Positions 28,653-37,767 of a stretch of DNA of 64,000 bases are shown piece after piece. Position 1 is the stretch's first letter, and the number at the start of each line of letters is the position of its first letter. The translations under genes and the position numbers were made by a program. Origin of the DNA: Maritalea myrionectae DSM 19524 (lineage in GTDB: Bacteria > Pseudomonadota > Alphaproteobacteria > Rhizobiales > Devosiaceae); the NCBI RefSeq assembly GCF_000423365.1, contig NZ_AUHV01000003.1:248001-312000 (forward strand), written 5' to 3'. The notes beneath the pieces were generated by a model. The model was given only the letters and a program-made list of their open reading frames with translations, had not been told where the DNA came from and did no database searches.

Positions 28653-30458
28653 TTAGCGCCCCACCGCATAGCCTTGCATTTGCCGCGGATTGGCCGCCGC
28701 CCGCAAAAAGCCGCCGCTGGTCTGCGCTGCGGTCATCCGGCCAATGGCCCAGTCGCTATCAGCCACCACATTGTGGCCCTTCGCGCGCAGGGCCTCAATA
28801 GTTTGCGGGCCAAAACGGGTTTCCACCTCCAAATGCGCGGCATCGATCTCACGCGGATAGAAGCTGGAGGTAATATGGTTGGTGAAAAAGCCCGGTGAAT
28901 CGATATTTTCCTGCAAGTTCAGGCCGAAATGCACATGGCGCAGGAAAAAATGCAGCGACCATTGGTCCTGCTGGTCCCCGCCCGGGGTGCCAAAGATCAG
29001 CTCCGGCTGACCATCCTTCAGCGCCATATTGACCGAAAGCGTTGTCCGCGGCCGCCGCTTCGGCGCCAAGGCACTCGGCGCATTTTCATCAAGCCAATAC
29101 ATTTGCGCCCGGTTGGTCAGGCAAAAGCCCAAGCCCTCCACGACAGGCGAACTTTGCAACCAGCCACCGCTTGGCGTGGCGGTCACCATATTGCCCCAGC
29201 GGTCGATAATATCCAGATGGCAGGTATCGCCCTTCACGCTGCCATTCTCGCCCAATTCCTGATGGTCGAATTTGGCCACTGTCGGTTCGCCCATGCTGGT
29301 ATTGTTGCGGCCCTCTTCGGTCTGGCCCTTGGGGCGATCAATGGTGAACGGCGCTGCATCGCCAATTTGCCCCGCCATCAATTGCAGGGAGGCCATATCG
29401 CCAATCAATTGCCGCCGCGCATCATTATAGTCATCGCTCAGCAACACATCCATCGGCACATCCACAAAGTCCGGATCGCCATAATAGGCTTCGCGGTCGG
29501 CAAAGGCCAATTTGCTGGCTTCGGTCACCAGATGCACAAATTGCGGGTCGCGTTCATCCAGCGAGTCCAGATCAAAGCCCTTGAGCAGCGCCAATTGCTG
29601 CAACAAGGTGGGCCCCTGCGTCCACGGCCCGGCTTTCAACACTTCATAGCCGCCATATTCATAGCTGAGCGGCGCTTCATAACTGGCCTGCCAGTTGGCC
29701 ATATCATCGGCGGTCAACACGCCCTTGTGTGCACGGCCAGATGTGTCCATCAACTCATTATTGGCAAAGAAATCGCCAATGGCCTCGGCCACAAAACCGC
29801 GATACCACGCGTCCCGCGCCTTATCCACTTGCGCCTCACGGCCGCTCACCACTTTCGATTCCTCAATAATCCGCCGATAAGTCGCCGCCAATTGCGGGTT
29901 GGTGAATTTGCCGTTCAAGCTTGGCACGTTGCCGTTTGGCAAATAGATGGCGGCGGAGCTTTTCCAATGATCAGTGAACAAATCTTTCACCTTGCCAATC
30001 GTGCCCACAATATTGGGCACCAGCGGAATGCCCGCCTCGGCATAATGAATGGCATAGCTCAAAACATCCTCGACGCTCATGGTGCCATAATCGCGCAGCA
30101 CCATCATCCAGGCGTCAAACGCCCCAGGCACCACCGCGGACAGCAGCCCCGAGCCCGGCATAATATCAAAGCCCTCATTGCGGTAATGGGCGATGGTCGC
30201 CCCTTCCGGCGCAACACCCTGCCCGCACACCACCTGTGGCGCCTCGCCTGCCTTGGCGATAATCATCGGCACCTCGCCGCCCGGCCCGTTCAAATGTGGC
30301 TCCACAGCCTGCAGCAAAAATCCGGTGGCCACCGCCGCATCAAACGCGTTGCCGCCGCGTTCCAGCACCGCCATGCCAACAGCACTGGCAATCCAGTGCG
30401 TGCTGGCCACAACGCCAAAATCACCACGAATTTCTGGTCGGGTTGTAAATGCTTGCAT
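28653..30458 (-). CDS. Gamma-glutamyltransferase family protein
   Basis: The 601-residue Ntn-hydrolase precursor is similar to gamma-glutamyltransferase. The region GDTCHLDIIDRWGN places Thr412 as the autoprocessing nucleophile, aligned with the TTHxSVVD motif of E. coli Ggt. GTPGGDQQ supplies the glycine-rich oxyanion part. No signal peptide is seen, unlike the classic periplasmic enzyme. It is first in an operon with the FAD oxidase and RidA, behind a PdhR-type operator. Release of an amine from a gamma-glutamyl or related amide, then oxidation, is a reasonable model. Confidence 0.82.
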   Translation of the reverse strand: MQAFTTRPEIRGDFGVVASTHWIASAVGMAVLERGGNAFDAAVATGFLLQAVEPHLNGPGGEVPMIIAKAGEAPQVVCGQGVAPEGATIAHYRNEGFDIMPGSGLLSAVVPGAFDAWMMVLRDYGTMSVEDVLSYAIHYAEAGIPLVPNIVGTIGKVKDLFTDHWKSSAAIYLPNGNVPSLNGKFTNPQLAATYRRIIEESKVVSGREAQVDKARDAWYRGFVAEAIGDFFANNELMDTSGRAHKGVLTADDMANWQASYEAPLSYEYGGYEVLKAGPWTQGPTLLQQLALLKGFDLDSLDERDPQFVHLVTEASKLAFADREAYYGDPDFVDVPMDVLLSDDYNDARRQLIGDMASLQLMAGQIGDAAPFTIDRPKGQTEEGRNNTSMGEPTVAKFDHQELGENGSVKGDTCHLDIIDRWGNMVTATPSGGWLQSSPVVEGLGFCLTNRAQMYWLDENAPSALAPKRRPRTTLSVNMALKDGQPELIFGTPGGDQQDQWSLHFFLRHVHFGLNLQENIDSPGFFTNHITSSFYPREIDAAHLEVETRFGPQTIEALRAKGHNVVADSDWAIGRMTAAQTSGGFLRAAANPRQMQGYAVGR

Positions 30459-30500
30459 GGCTTGGCCTCCCTATCGCCCTTTCGAGCAGGTATCTTATTG

Positions 30501-30517
30501 AATTGGTTGCACCAATA
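30501..30517. promoter_or_regulatory. Predicted FadR/PdhR-type operator
   Basis: AATTGGT-TGC-ACCAATA matches the PdhR-type consensus AATTGGTnnnACCAATT at all but the last base. It lies 43 bases before the gamma-glutamyltransferase-like gene, in the region shared with the divergent GntR gene. Confidence 0.75.
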
Positions 30518-30665
30518 TTGACTGCAAAGCCCTTCGCGTCAACACACCACAAGCTCGATTTTGAGCCACTGGAGAACTCGGATTGTGAATTAAGCTCATG
30601 CAAACATTGCATTTCATTGGATTTACGCTAAAAATCATAAAAACCAATTGAAAGCGGGGAACAAT

Positions 30666-31376
30666 TTGGCACCTTCACCAAAGCCCGACATGCAAGATAC
30701 TGCCCAAAAGCCAGCGCCAGAGCGCGCTTATGAGGCAGTGATCGCAAAAATTCGCGTCATGATCGAAGAGAAAAATCTCGGCCCGGGAGACACCTTGCCC
30801 CCTGAGCGGCAATTGGCTGAAATCTTCAATGTGTCCCGCCATTCATTGCGCGAAGCCATCCGCGTACTGCAGGAAAAAGGTGTGCTCTCTGCTCGTCAAG
30901 GCAGCGGCAACTACATCCAATCCGCCACCCGCGGCGATCTGATGCGCACCTTGGCCGTCACCACCAACACAGGGTCTCGGCGCGCCCTTGAAATTTTCCA
31001 ACTGCGCGAAATCATGGAGCCCCAATTGGCCGCCCTCGCCGCAGAAATGGGCGAAGCCCGACATATCGAAATGCTGGAAGCGATTCTCGATAAACAGGGC
31101 CAGACAAGTGATGGGATTGAGCTACGAAAACTCGATCATGAGTTTCACGAAACCCTCGCCGCCGCCACCGGCAATGCCACCCTCTATGAGCTAGCGCAAA
31201 ACATCAACCGCTCGCTTCTGCCCCCCAAAACCAAAATCTACGACAACCGCGAACGCCAAGTGATTTCACTGGAAGGCCACAAACGCATCGTCGACGCCAT
31301 CAAAAACAAAGATGTCGAAGGCGCCAAAGCCGAAATGCGCGCCCACATCGCACGGGTGAAATCGACGGTATTTTAA
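30666..31376 (+). CDS. GntR-family regulator (FadR/PdhR-like, FCD domain)
   Basis: The roughly 236-residue protein has a winged helix (LPPERQLAEIFNVSRHSLREAIRVL) and an FCD ligand domain (LREIMEPQLAALAAE, KLDHEFHETLA, EGHKRIVDAI), as in PdhR and LldR. The best start is TTG at 30666 with GCGGGGA upstream; ATG at 30690 lacks a ribosome site. It diverges from the gamma-glutamyltransferase operon over a PdhR-type operator, so it is very probably its regulator. The effector is unknown; it may be a carboxylate product of that pathway. Confidence 0.85.
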   Translation: MAPSPKPDMQDTAQKPAPERAYEAVIAKIRVMIEEKNLGPGDTLPPERQLAEIFNVSRHSLREAIRVLQEKGVLSARQGSGNYIQSATRGDLMRTLAVTTNTGSRRALEIFQLREIMEPQLAALAAEMGEARHIEMLEAILDKQGQTSDGIELRKLDHEFHETLAAATGNATLYELAQNINRSLLPPKTKIYDNRERQVISLEGHKRIVDAIKNKDVEGAKAEMRAHIARVKSTVF

Positions 31377-31422
31377 TTGGAAACTCGCAGGCGACAGCAC
31401 TTCACTTGCCAATCGCACCGAC

Positions 31423-31570
31423 GTCATTGCAAGACTTGATCTTGCAATCCATTTGAGGGCAACGGCTCAGCACCTAGTGCTATGATGCGGAAAGCCGACG
31501 CACCCCCATCGCCACTTCCCTGCACCCCGGCCAGCGTGAAATGGACCCCAAGATCAAGTCTTGGGGTGAC
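31423..31570. repeat. Intergenic palindromic element, type B (copy 2)
   Basis: Its 30-bp ends (31423-31452 and 31541-31570) are inverted copies sharing the CTTGATC/GATCAAG core with the element at 25068-25197. It fills most of the left half of a 349-bp gap (31377-31725) without a gene. Confidence 0.78.
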
Positions 31571-31596
31571 GCGGGGGCCGCAACAAGCCACAACGC

Positions 31597-31711
31597 CGTC
31601 ATTCCCGCGAAGGCGGGAATCCAGATTGGATTATCCACTGGCAATTCATCAGCTTTGTGCGTCTTGATTAGCCCCTGACTAGATCCCCGGGCCAAGCCCG
31701 AGGATGACGCC
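31597..31711. repeat. Intergenic palindromic element, type A (copy 2)
   Basis: The left end (31597-31624) is nearly identical to the type A ends at 17482-17591; the right end near 31680-31711 is more diverged. The interior, read in reverse, aligns with the interior of copy 1 (shared CACAAAGC and ATCTGGATTCCCGCC). This is therefore the same element inverted. It lies 26 bases from a type B copy. Confidence 0.72.
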
Positions 31712-31725
31712 GGGCGTGGCGCAAA

Positions 31726-32412
31726 CTACCCCAAATAGCTCTTATAATCACTCACCAGCAAATGCGTGGGCGCTTCATCTTCTTCAATTTCGGCAAACCG
31801 CCCAATCGGCTCGCGGAAAATATTGTCGGTCTCATCGTCATTGACGGTGGAGACTTCGCCAATCAGCACATCACCGCCCTCGCCCCAAAAGGCATGCCAG
31901 TCGCCCGGCATCAGGGTCACGCTTTCGCCCGGCGCAAATTTCAGCTTCTCGCCCGGTTCAAAAGGCCGTTCAATGCCGTCACACAGCACCACGCCACCGC
32001 GATCTTCGGCAAAATTGCCCTCATCGTCGGAGCCAAATAGCTCAATCACCATTGTCGCGCCGCCGCGATTGATGATGTCTTCGGCTTTGATCACATGGGT
32101 GTGCATGGGCGAAAGCTGATCCTGCCGCGAGATCAATAGCTTTTCCGCATAACACATGCCGCCACCGCGCTGCAGGTCCGCCAGGCGGCCATTGCGCAGG
32201 GTAAAGAGAAACAGGCCCATTTCATCAAAACGACCCGCGCCATAATCAGTAATATCCCAACCGCACCGCGCATCAATCAAGGCCCGCGCCTTTTCGGCAT
32301 TGGCCTTAAATTCTTCCGGCGTCCAATAAGCAAAGGGCGGCAGCACAAAGCCAAAAGACCGGATCATCTCATCGGCTTCAGCCATAATTTCATTAATGCG
32401 GGAACGTTTCAT
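31726..32412 (-). CDS. D-lyxose isomerase (cupin)
   Basis: The 228-residue cupin matches D-lyxose/D-mannose ketol-isomerase in length and motif order. It converts D-lyxose to D-xylulose using a divalent metal. The expected ligands are His104, His106, Glu111 and His173 (SPMHTHVIKAED and GDWHAFWG), the same pattern as the E. coli enzyme. The ATG at 32412 follows AAAGAG. It is alone, with no sugar transporter beside it, and ends beside a palindromic repeat. Confidence 0.82.
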   Translation of the reverse strand: MKRSRINEIMAEADEMIRSFGFVLPPFAYWTPEEFKANAEKARALIDARCGWDITDYGAGRFDEMGLFLFTLRNGRLADLQRGGGMCYAEKLLISRQDQLSPMHTHVIKAEDIINRGGATMVIELFGSDDEGNFAEDRGGVVLCDGIERPFEPGEKLKFAPGESVTLMPGDWHAFWGEGGDVLIGEVSTVNDDETDNIFREPIGRFAEIEEDEAPTHLLVSDYKSYLG

Positions 32413-32495
32413 TTTAAACTCTTTGGGACAGACAGGGACAATCGTGAGGCTCTAGTGTTAAAGCCTCACCTTGATTTATCAAGCCCCGAAAGCGC

Positions 32496-34883
32496 CTAAA
32501 TGACTTCTCGCAAATGCCGGACCGGACGCCCCTGCACAATATTTTGCGCCACGCTCACAATCGCATCGGCATTGATGCCATAATGAGCGTAAAGATCCGC
32601 AATGGTGCCCGTTTGCCCAAAATGCTCCACGCCAAGCGGCACCGTGCGATGGCCAGCGACTGCGCCTAACCAGCCCAAAGTCGCCGGATGCCCGTCTGTC
32701 ACCGTGATGATCGTGCAATGAGGCGGCAGTTGTGCCAAGAGCCGATCAATGTGGGATTGGGCATCAGTCTGCCCGCGCCGCCGCGCCCGTTGCGCTGCGG
32801 TCCACCCCGCATTCAGCCGGTCAGCTGAGGTGCAGGCCAAAACGCCAATATCGCGACGGTCTTCGCCAATGCGGCCAGCAGCCTCGATCACTTCCGGGGC
32901 CACCACGCCTTGATAGGCGATCACGATCTCAGCGTTTGGTCCCGGCTCACGCATCCAATAGGCGCCGTCGATCACGCCCTGCTTGAACGCGTCATCCTTG
33001 CGCCATTGCGGTTGCTCAATTGGGTTGGTCGACAGGCGCAGATACACCGAACCGCCCGTTTCATCGCGCAACCATGTGCGCTCGTCCGGATCGCCCTCAC
33101 CATCACGCTGCATATAGTCGAAGGCCCAGTGCATAATGGCCGACAGTTCATCCACATAGGCAGGCTCAAACGCCGCCAGCCCATCTTGGCTCATGCCGAT
33201 CAATTGCGTGCCGATGGATTGGTGCGCGCCACCTTCCGGGGCCAGCGTCACGCCAGAAGGCGTGCCCACAATCATAAAGCGGCTATCCTGATAACAGGCA
33301 TAATTCAGCGCATCCAAGCCCCGTGCCACAAATGGATCATAGACCGCACCGATGGGCAGCAAGCGCTCGCCAAACACCGAGTGAGACAGCCCCGCCGCGC
33401 CCAGCAGCAAGAACAAATTCATCTCGGCAATGCCCAACTCAATATGCTGACCATCGGGCGAAAACGCCCATTTCTGTGCCGATGGAATTCGCTGATCTTT
33501 AAACTCATCGTTGAGCTCGTTGCGGGCAAACAGACCCTTGCGGTTCACCCAGCCAGTCAAATTGGTCGTCACCGTCACATCAGGCGACGTAGTCACAATC
33601 CGCTCTGACAAGGTCGGGTTATTCTTGGCAATCTCATCCAAAATCTTGCCAAACCCGGCCTGGCTGGCAATCTCCCGATCGGTCAATTCAACCGCCGCGC
33701 CCACCTCAACTGATGGCGCTGAGAAGCGGCGCGTGCCTTTGGCAAAAAACGGCACCTGATCCAAGAACTTCTGAGTCGCCGCCGCGTCTTTCACAAGTGA
33801 GAATTTCTCCCACTCTTCGCCGTCGGCCACGCCCATCTGGCGCTTAAATTCATCCATCTGGGTTGTAGTCATCAACCCGCCATGATTGTCCTTATGCCCC
33901 GCCAATGGCGTGCTCCAACCCTTAATGGTGTAGGAGATGAACACCGTTGGTCGATCATGATCGATGCTTTCAAAAGCTTCCACCAAGCTCTCCACACACT
34001 GGCCGCCCAGATTGTTCATCAGCTCGGCCAATTCTTCGTCGGACTAGCTCTCGATCAGCTTGGTCACATCGCCTTGGTCGCCAATCTCATCCAGCAAACG
34101 GGCACGCCACGCTTTCCCGCCCTGATAGGTCAGCGCCGAATAAAGCTGATTCGGGCAGTTATCGATCCATTCTTTCAGCTTGTCGCCGCCGGGCTGTTCA
34201 AACGCCGCGCGTTGCTTCACGCCATATTTAAGGCGCACAACCTCCCAGCCGAACGCCTCAAAAATCGGCTCCAGCCGTTTCCACAAACCTTCGCGGATCA
34301 CCCCATCAAGGCTTTGGCGGTTATAATCGATAATCCACCACACATTGCGCAGATCGTGCTTCCAGCCCTCTTGAAGGCATTCAAAAATATTGCCCTCATC
34401 CATTTCAGCATCGCCCACCAACGCCACCATTTTGCCCATTGGCTTTTCGGCGGCCCAGCTTTTGTGCTGAATATAATCCTGGATCATGGAGGCGAAGGCC
34501 GTGATGCCGACACCCAACCCAACGGACCCGGTGGAGAAATCCACATCATCAATATCCTTGGTGCGGCTGGGGTAAGATTGCACCCCGCCAAAGCCGCGGA
34601 AATTTTTCATCCGGTCCAGCTCTTGATTGCCCATCAAATATTGGATCGCATGAAAAATAGGTGAGGCGTGCGGCTTCACCGCCACCCGATCTTCGGGCTT
34701 GAGCACGCTAAAATAGAGTGCGGTCATGATCGACACGATCGAGGCAGACGACGCCTGATGCCCGCCAATCTTGATCTGCTGATCACCTTTCGGGCGGAAT
34801 TGGTTGGCATGATGCACCATCCAGCACGCCAGCCACAAAATCTGCCCTTCCAGCTCTTTCAGCTGCTCTATTTTCTTGCTCAT
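32496..34883 (-). pseudogene. mdeB: MdeB-like 2-oxoacid dehydrogenase E1, in-frame amber at 34044-34046
   Basis: This is a homodimeric AceE-like thiamine-diphosphate E1 enzyme of about 795 codons. The first 279 residues hold the TPP domain (GDAEMDEGN, WWIIDYNRQSLDG). They end at TKLIES and a TAG codon. The same frame continues as SDEELAELMNNLGG to position 32496. Only one codon is wrong, which suggests a recent nonsense mutation, a base error or read-through. ATG at 34883 follows AAAGGGAG, 23 bases after mdeA. Beside methionine gamma-lyase the natural substrate would be 2-oxobutyrate, as for P. putida MdeB. AceE-type pyruvate activity is the alternative. Confidence 0.85.
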
Positions 34884-34906
34884 CGCCCCACTCCCTTTGA
34901 TCTGGC

Positions 34907-36115
34907 CTACGCAACCTGCGCTTTTACTGCCGGCAAGGCCTGCTCCAAATCGGCCCAAATGTCCTCAACCTCTTCAAGCCCAACAGACAACCGCACCAAG
35001 CCTTCGGAAATGCCATGTTCGGCCCGCTCATCCGGCGTGTAGGTCGAATGGGTCATGGACGCGGGGTGCTGGATCAAGGTTTCCGCATCCCCAAGGCTCA
35101 CCGCCCGTTGGATCATGTCTAAACGGTTCATGGTGGAAATGCCTGCGTGCAAGCCGCCAATCAGTTCAAACGCAATCATACCACCAAAATCAGCCATTTG
35201 TTTTTTCGCCAGCTCATGCTGCTCAAAGCTCGGCAGCCCGGGGAAATAGACTTTGGAAATCATCGGGTGCTGTTCCAACCGCTGGGCGATTTCCATCGCG
35301 CTCGCACAATGGCGGTCCATGCGCAATTGCAAGGTTTTCAACCCGCGCATAATAAGCATGGCGTTGAACGGCGCCATCACCGCGCCGGTCATATCTTTCA
35401 TGCCCACCAGACGAACCTGATCAATATCTTCTTTGCGGCCCGCAATCAGCCCGGCGATCACATCACCATGGCCGCCCAAATATTTGGTGGCCGAATGCAG
35501 CACCAAATCCGCACCATGTTCAATCGGGCGGGTCAAATAAGGCGTTGAATAAGTGTTGTCGACGATCACCATGGCATCAAATTCATGGGCAATGGCGCTC
35601 ACCGCTTCAATATCCACCAGACGCATATTCGGGTTGGCCGGGGTTTCAAAGTAAACCACTTTGGTTTTACCGCTGATCGCTTTGGCCACATTTTGCGGGT
35701 CAGTCATATCCACATGGGTGATGTCCACGCCAAACTTTTGCAGCCCGTGGCGCATATAGGCAAAGGTGCAGCCATAAAGCGTCGTGTCGACAATGATCTC
35801 ATCGCCCGGCGCCACAAAGGTCCAAAGCGCTGAGGTGATCGACCCCATGCCCGACGCATTGGCCAAAGCCGCTTCCGCACCTTCCAGCGCCGCCATGCGC
35901 TTTTCCAGCAAATCATTGGTGGGGTTGGAGATGCGCGAATAAACATGCCCCTCACGATCACCAGCAAAAATCTCCCCGCCATGCTCCGCTGTTGGAAAAG
36001 CGAAGGTCGAGGTCAAGTGCAGAGGAGGTGTCAGCGCACCGCCCTCGTCTTGCGGGTCATAGGCATGGTGAATGGCTTTGGTTGCAAAACCTTGGTTTTT
36101 ATTATTGTGGGTCAT
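34907..36115 (-). CDS. mdeA: L-methionine gamma-lyase
   Basis: This PLP enzyme splits methionine to methanethiol, ammonia and 2-oxobutyrate. The 402-residue protein shows the lyase-specific cysteine at Cys116 (TLYGCTFA) and the PLP lysine at Lys211 ([11 protein letters not shown]). Lys240-Asp241 (GMKDMTGAV) is also present. All have the same numbering as P. putida MGL. This separates it from cystathionine gamma-synthase and O-acetylhomoserine sulfhydrylase. ATG at 36115 follows TTGGAGG. It forms an operon with the broken mdeB. An Lrp-type site upstream and an Lrp gene nearby suggest methionine-responsive control. Confidence 0.92.
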   Translation of the reverse strand: MTHNNKNQGFATKAIHHAYDPQDEGGALTPPLHLTSTFAFPTAEHGGEIFAGDREGHVYSRISNPTNDLLEKRMAALEGAEAALANASGMGSITSALWTFVAPGDEIIVDTTLYGCTFAYMRHGLQKFGVDITHVDMTDPQNVAKAISGKTKVVYFETPANPNMRLVDIEAVSAIAHEFDAMVIVDNTYSTPYLTRPIEHGADLVLHSATKYLGGHGDVIAGLIAGRKEDIDQVRLVGMKDMTGAVMAPFNAMLIMRGLKTLQLRMDRHCASAMEIAQRLEQHPMISKVYFPGLPSFEQHELAKKQMADFGGMIAFELIGGLHAGISTMNRLDMIQRAVSLGDAETLIQHPASMTHSTYTPDERAEHGISEGLVRLSVGLEEVEDIWADLEQALPAVKAQVA

Positions 36116-36225
36116 GTCGCGCACCTCCAATTTCTGTGGCGGACCAAACGGTCCTCTCTTACCCACAAGAATAAAAGAAATGGCGCGCAATGTTCTGGCA
36201 AACTTGACCCTTAAATGGCATATTT

Positions 36226-36239
36226 CAGCAATATTCTGC
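36226..36239. promoter_or_regulatory. Possible Lrp-type site upstream of mdeA
   Basis: CAGCAATATTCTGC is an imperfect AT-centred palindrome of Lrp type, 111 bases before mdeA in the 304-bp divergent region (36116-36419). Confidence 0.3.
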
Positions 36240-36337
36240 CAATATTATCCTACATATGAAGGACTAAACCCTTAAACCCTCTCGAACAAGCCACAAGCTG
36301 TCGGACATAAGATTCCCGAACCAAAGGCAAAAAGCCC

Positions 36338-36368
36338 TTGACCCTGACACTAGTGTCAATCCGCTAAA
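36338..36368 (+). promoter_or_regulatory. MerR-type promoter of the SDR gene
   Basis: TTGACC and GCTAAA are separated by 19 bp, the stretched spacing used by MerR activators. The spacer contains the perfect palindrome TGACACTAGTGTCA (36345-36358). It lies 52 bases before the SDR gene. The MerR gene at 37283 is the likely partner. Confidence 0.65.
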
Positions 36369-36419
36369 CCCGTCTTCAGTCGCCGCAAGGCACCACAATT
36401 GAAGATAGGAAAATCGCGC

Positions 36420-37184
36420 ATGACACAGAAAAATATTTGGGAAAATAAAGTCGCCATCGTTACGGGCGGCAGCTCCGGCATTGGGCGTGCCACCGCCTTG
36501 GCATTGGTCACACAAGGTGCCAACGTTTTGATCACCGGGCGCAGTGCAGAAAAATTGGCGACCGTCACAGCCGCCCATCCTAAAGTGCACCATCTGCAAG
36601 CAGACAGCGCAGATCCGGCCAACTGTGCAAGCATCATTAAAGAGGCCTTGGGCAAATGGGGCCGACTTGACTTGATCGTCAACAATGCGGGCGCGGGTCA
36701 GCCCATGCCGGTCGAAGCCTATGATGCGGAAACAATCACCAATATGTGCATCACGAATATCACGTCACCATCCTTGATGATCAAAGAAGGCCGCGCTGCC
36801 CTGCGCGAAACCAAAGGCGCTGTGGTGAATATCGGCACTGCCGTGTCGCAAAACGCGGCGCCGGGCCTAGCTCATTATGCAGCCACCAAAACTGCATTGG
36901 AAAGCCTCACCAAATCTTGGGCCATTGAAATGGCGGGCGATGGCATTCGCGTAAACATGGTGGCGCCCGGCCCTGTGAAGTCTGGCGCACTGACAGGCAT
37001 GATGGGCCTACCCGAAAACATGGCAGAAAAAATTGAAAGGCAGGAAGCAGCGCAAGTGCCACTTGGACGACGCGGCACGCCAGACGATATTGCGCCGTGG
37101 ATTTTAAAGCTGGGGTCCTCCGACAATGAATGGCTAACCGGACAGACCCTAACCGTAGATGGCGGATGGGCATCTAGAAGCTAG
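36420..37184 (+). CDS. Short-chain dehydrogenase/reductase
   Basis: The 254-residue classical SDR has the cofactor motif TGGSSGIG at residues 15-22, NNAG at about 88-91, and the catalytic Tyr153 and Lys157 (HYAATK). The position usually held by the catalytic serine reads Thr140 in NIGTAVS, with Ser143 close by. The C-terminal LTGQTLTVDGGW is typical. ATG at 36420 follows ATAGGAAA. A MerR-type promoter precedes it and a MerR gene follows, so stress or ligand induction is likely. The substrate is unknown. Confidence 0.85.
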   Translation: MTQKNIWENKVAIVTGGSSGIGRATALALVTQGANVLITGRSAEKLATVTAAHPKVHHLQADSADPANCASIIKEALGKWGRLDLIVNNAGAGQPMPVEAYDAETITNMCITNITSPSLMIKEGRAALRETKGAVVNIGTAVSQNAAPGLAHYAATKTALESLTKSWAIEMAGDGIRVNMVAPGPVKSGALTGMMGLPENMAEKIERQEAAQVPLGRRGTPDDIAPWILKLGSSDNEWLTGQTLTVDGGWASRS

Positions 37185-37196
37185 ACACCCAGCCAT

Positions 37197-37226
37197 ATCG
37201 GGCGGCTCCCCCCAACGCCGCCCGAT
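37197..37226. terminator. Hairpin after SDR gene
   Basis: A perfect ten-base-pair stem, ATCGGGCGGC/GCCGCCCGAT, with a ten-base loop starts 12 bases after the SDR stop. It lacks a T run, so it may attenuate rather than terminate. Confidence 0.45.
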
Positions 37227-37282
37227 CCCTTGACTTTTGACCAAGCGCAACCAACATTTATGGCCAACAGGGAGCCCCCAAA

Positions 37283-37690
37283 ATGCAAGCAAAAGAAGCG
37301 GCCGAACGGCTCGGCATCACCCAGCGCATGCTGCGCCACTATGAGAATGTCGGCTTGATGCAGGTACAACGTTCCGAAAAAGGATATCGCCAATATAACG
37401 AAGCCGACTTGCGCCGCGCGGGTCGTATTCGAGATTTCATCGCAACGGGCTTTTCCACCCGTGAAATTCGCGCCATGAGCGCATGCCTGTCTGACGAAGG
37501 GTCAGGCCCCTGCGAAGGCAGTATCGCACAACTGGCAACCAAGCTCGAACATATTGACCGCATGCAAGCAGATCTCAATATGCGCCGAGACGCCATCCTA
37601 GATCGGTTGGCCGTGCTGCAAGCTGCGCTTCCTTCTAAGGAAGCAAAACGCAAAATTGCGCAGCTAAACCTCGAAACAGAAAGCGCGTAA
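37283..37690 (+). CDS. MerR-family transcriptional regulator
   Basis: The 135-residue protein has a MerR winged helix at the N-terminus (ERLGITQRMLRHYENVGLMQVQRSEKGYRQY) and a C-terminal dimerisation coil (EHIDRMQADLNMRRDAILDRL). A CysXXXXXXXXCys pair (SACLSDEGSGPCEGS) lies between. The metal loop of CueR is not in the usual C-terminal place, so a metal ligand is not implied. The likely target is the SDR promoter just upstream. ATG at 37283 follows a GGGAGCCCCC leader. Confidence 0.8.
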   Translation: MQAKEAAERLGITQRMLRHYENVGLMQVQRSEKGYRQYNEADLRRAGRIRDFIATGFSTREIRAMSACLSDEGSGPCEGSIAQLATKLEHIDRMQADLNMRRDAILDRLAVLQAALPSKEAKRKIAQLNLETESA

Positions 37691-37767
37691 GTCCTCAAGA
37701 TAGGCAATAGTCAAAACTGCCATCAAATGCTAACATCAAGCAATTATCTGCTAACTGGCGCACCTTG

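Noticed and set aside
28929-30521. A 530-codon open frame on the plus strand across the gamma-glutamyltransferase-like gene
   Set aside because: It is a shadow of the minus-strand gene created by its GC-rich codon bias. It shows no family motif, and the minus strand carries a complete conserved protein.
31480-31695. Short open frames on both strands over the repeats near 31.6 kb
   Set aside because: They are produced by the palindromic repeats; IPAFAGMT-like residues are the translation of the repeat arm.
37283-37690. The MerR gene as the CueR partner of the copZ promoter
   Set aside because: Its two cysteines are in the middle of the protein and not in the C-terminal metal loop, and it sits next to a different MerR-type promoter.
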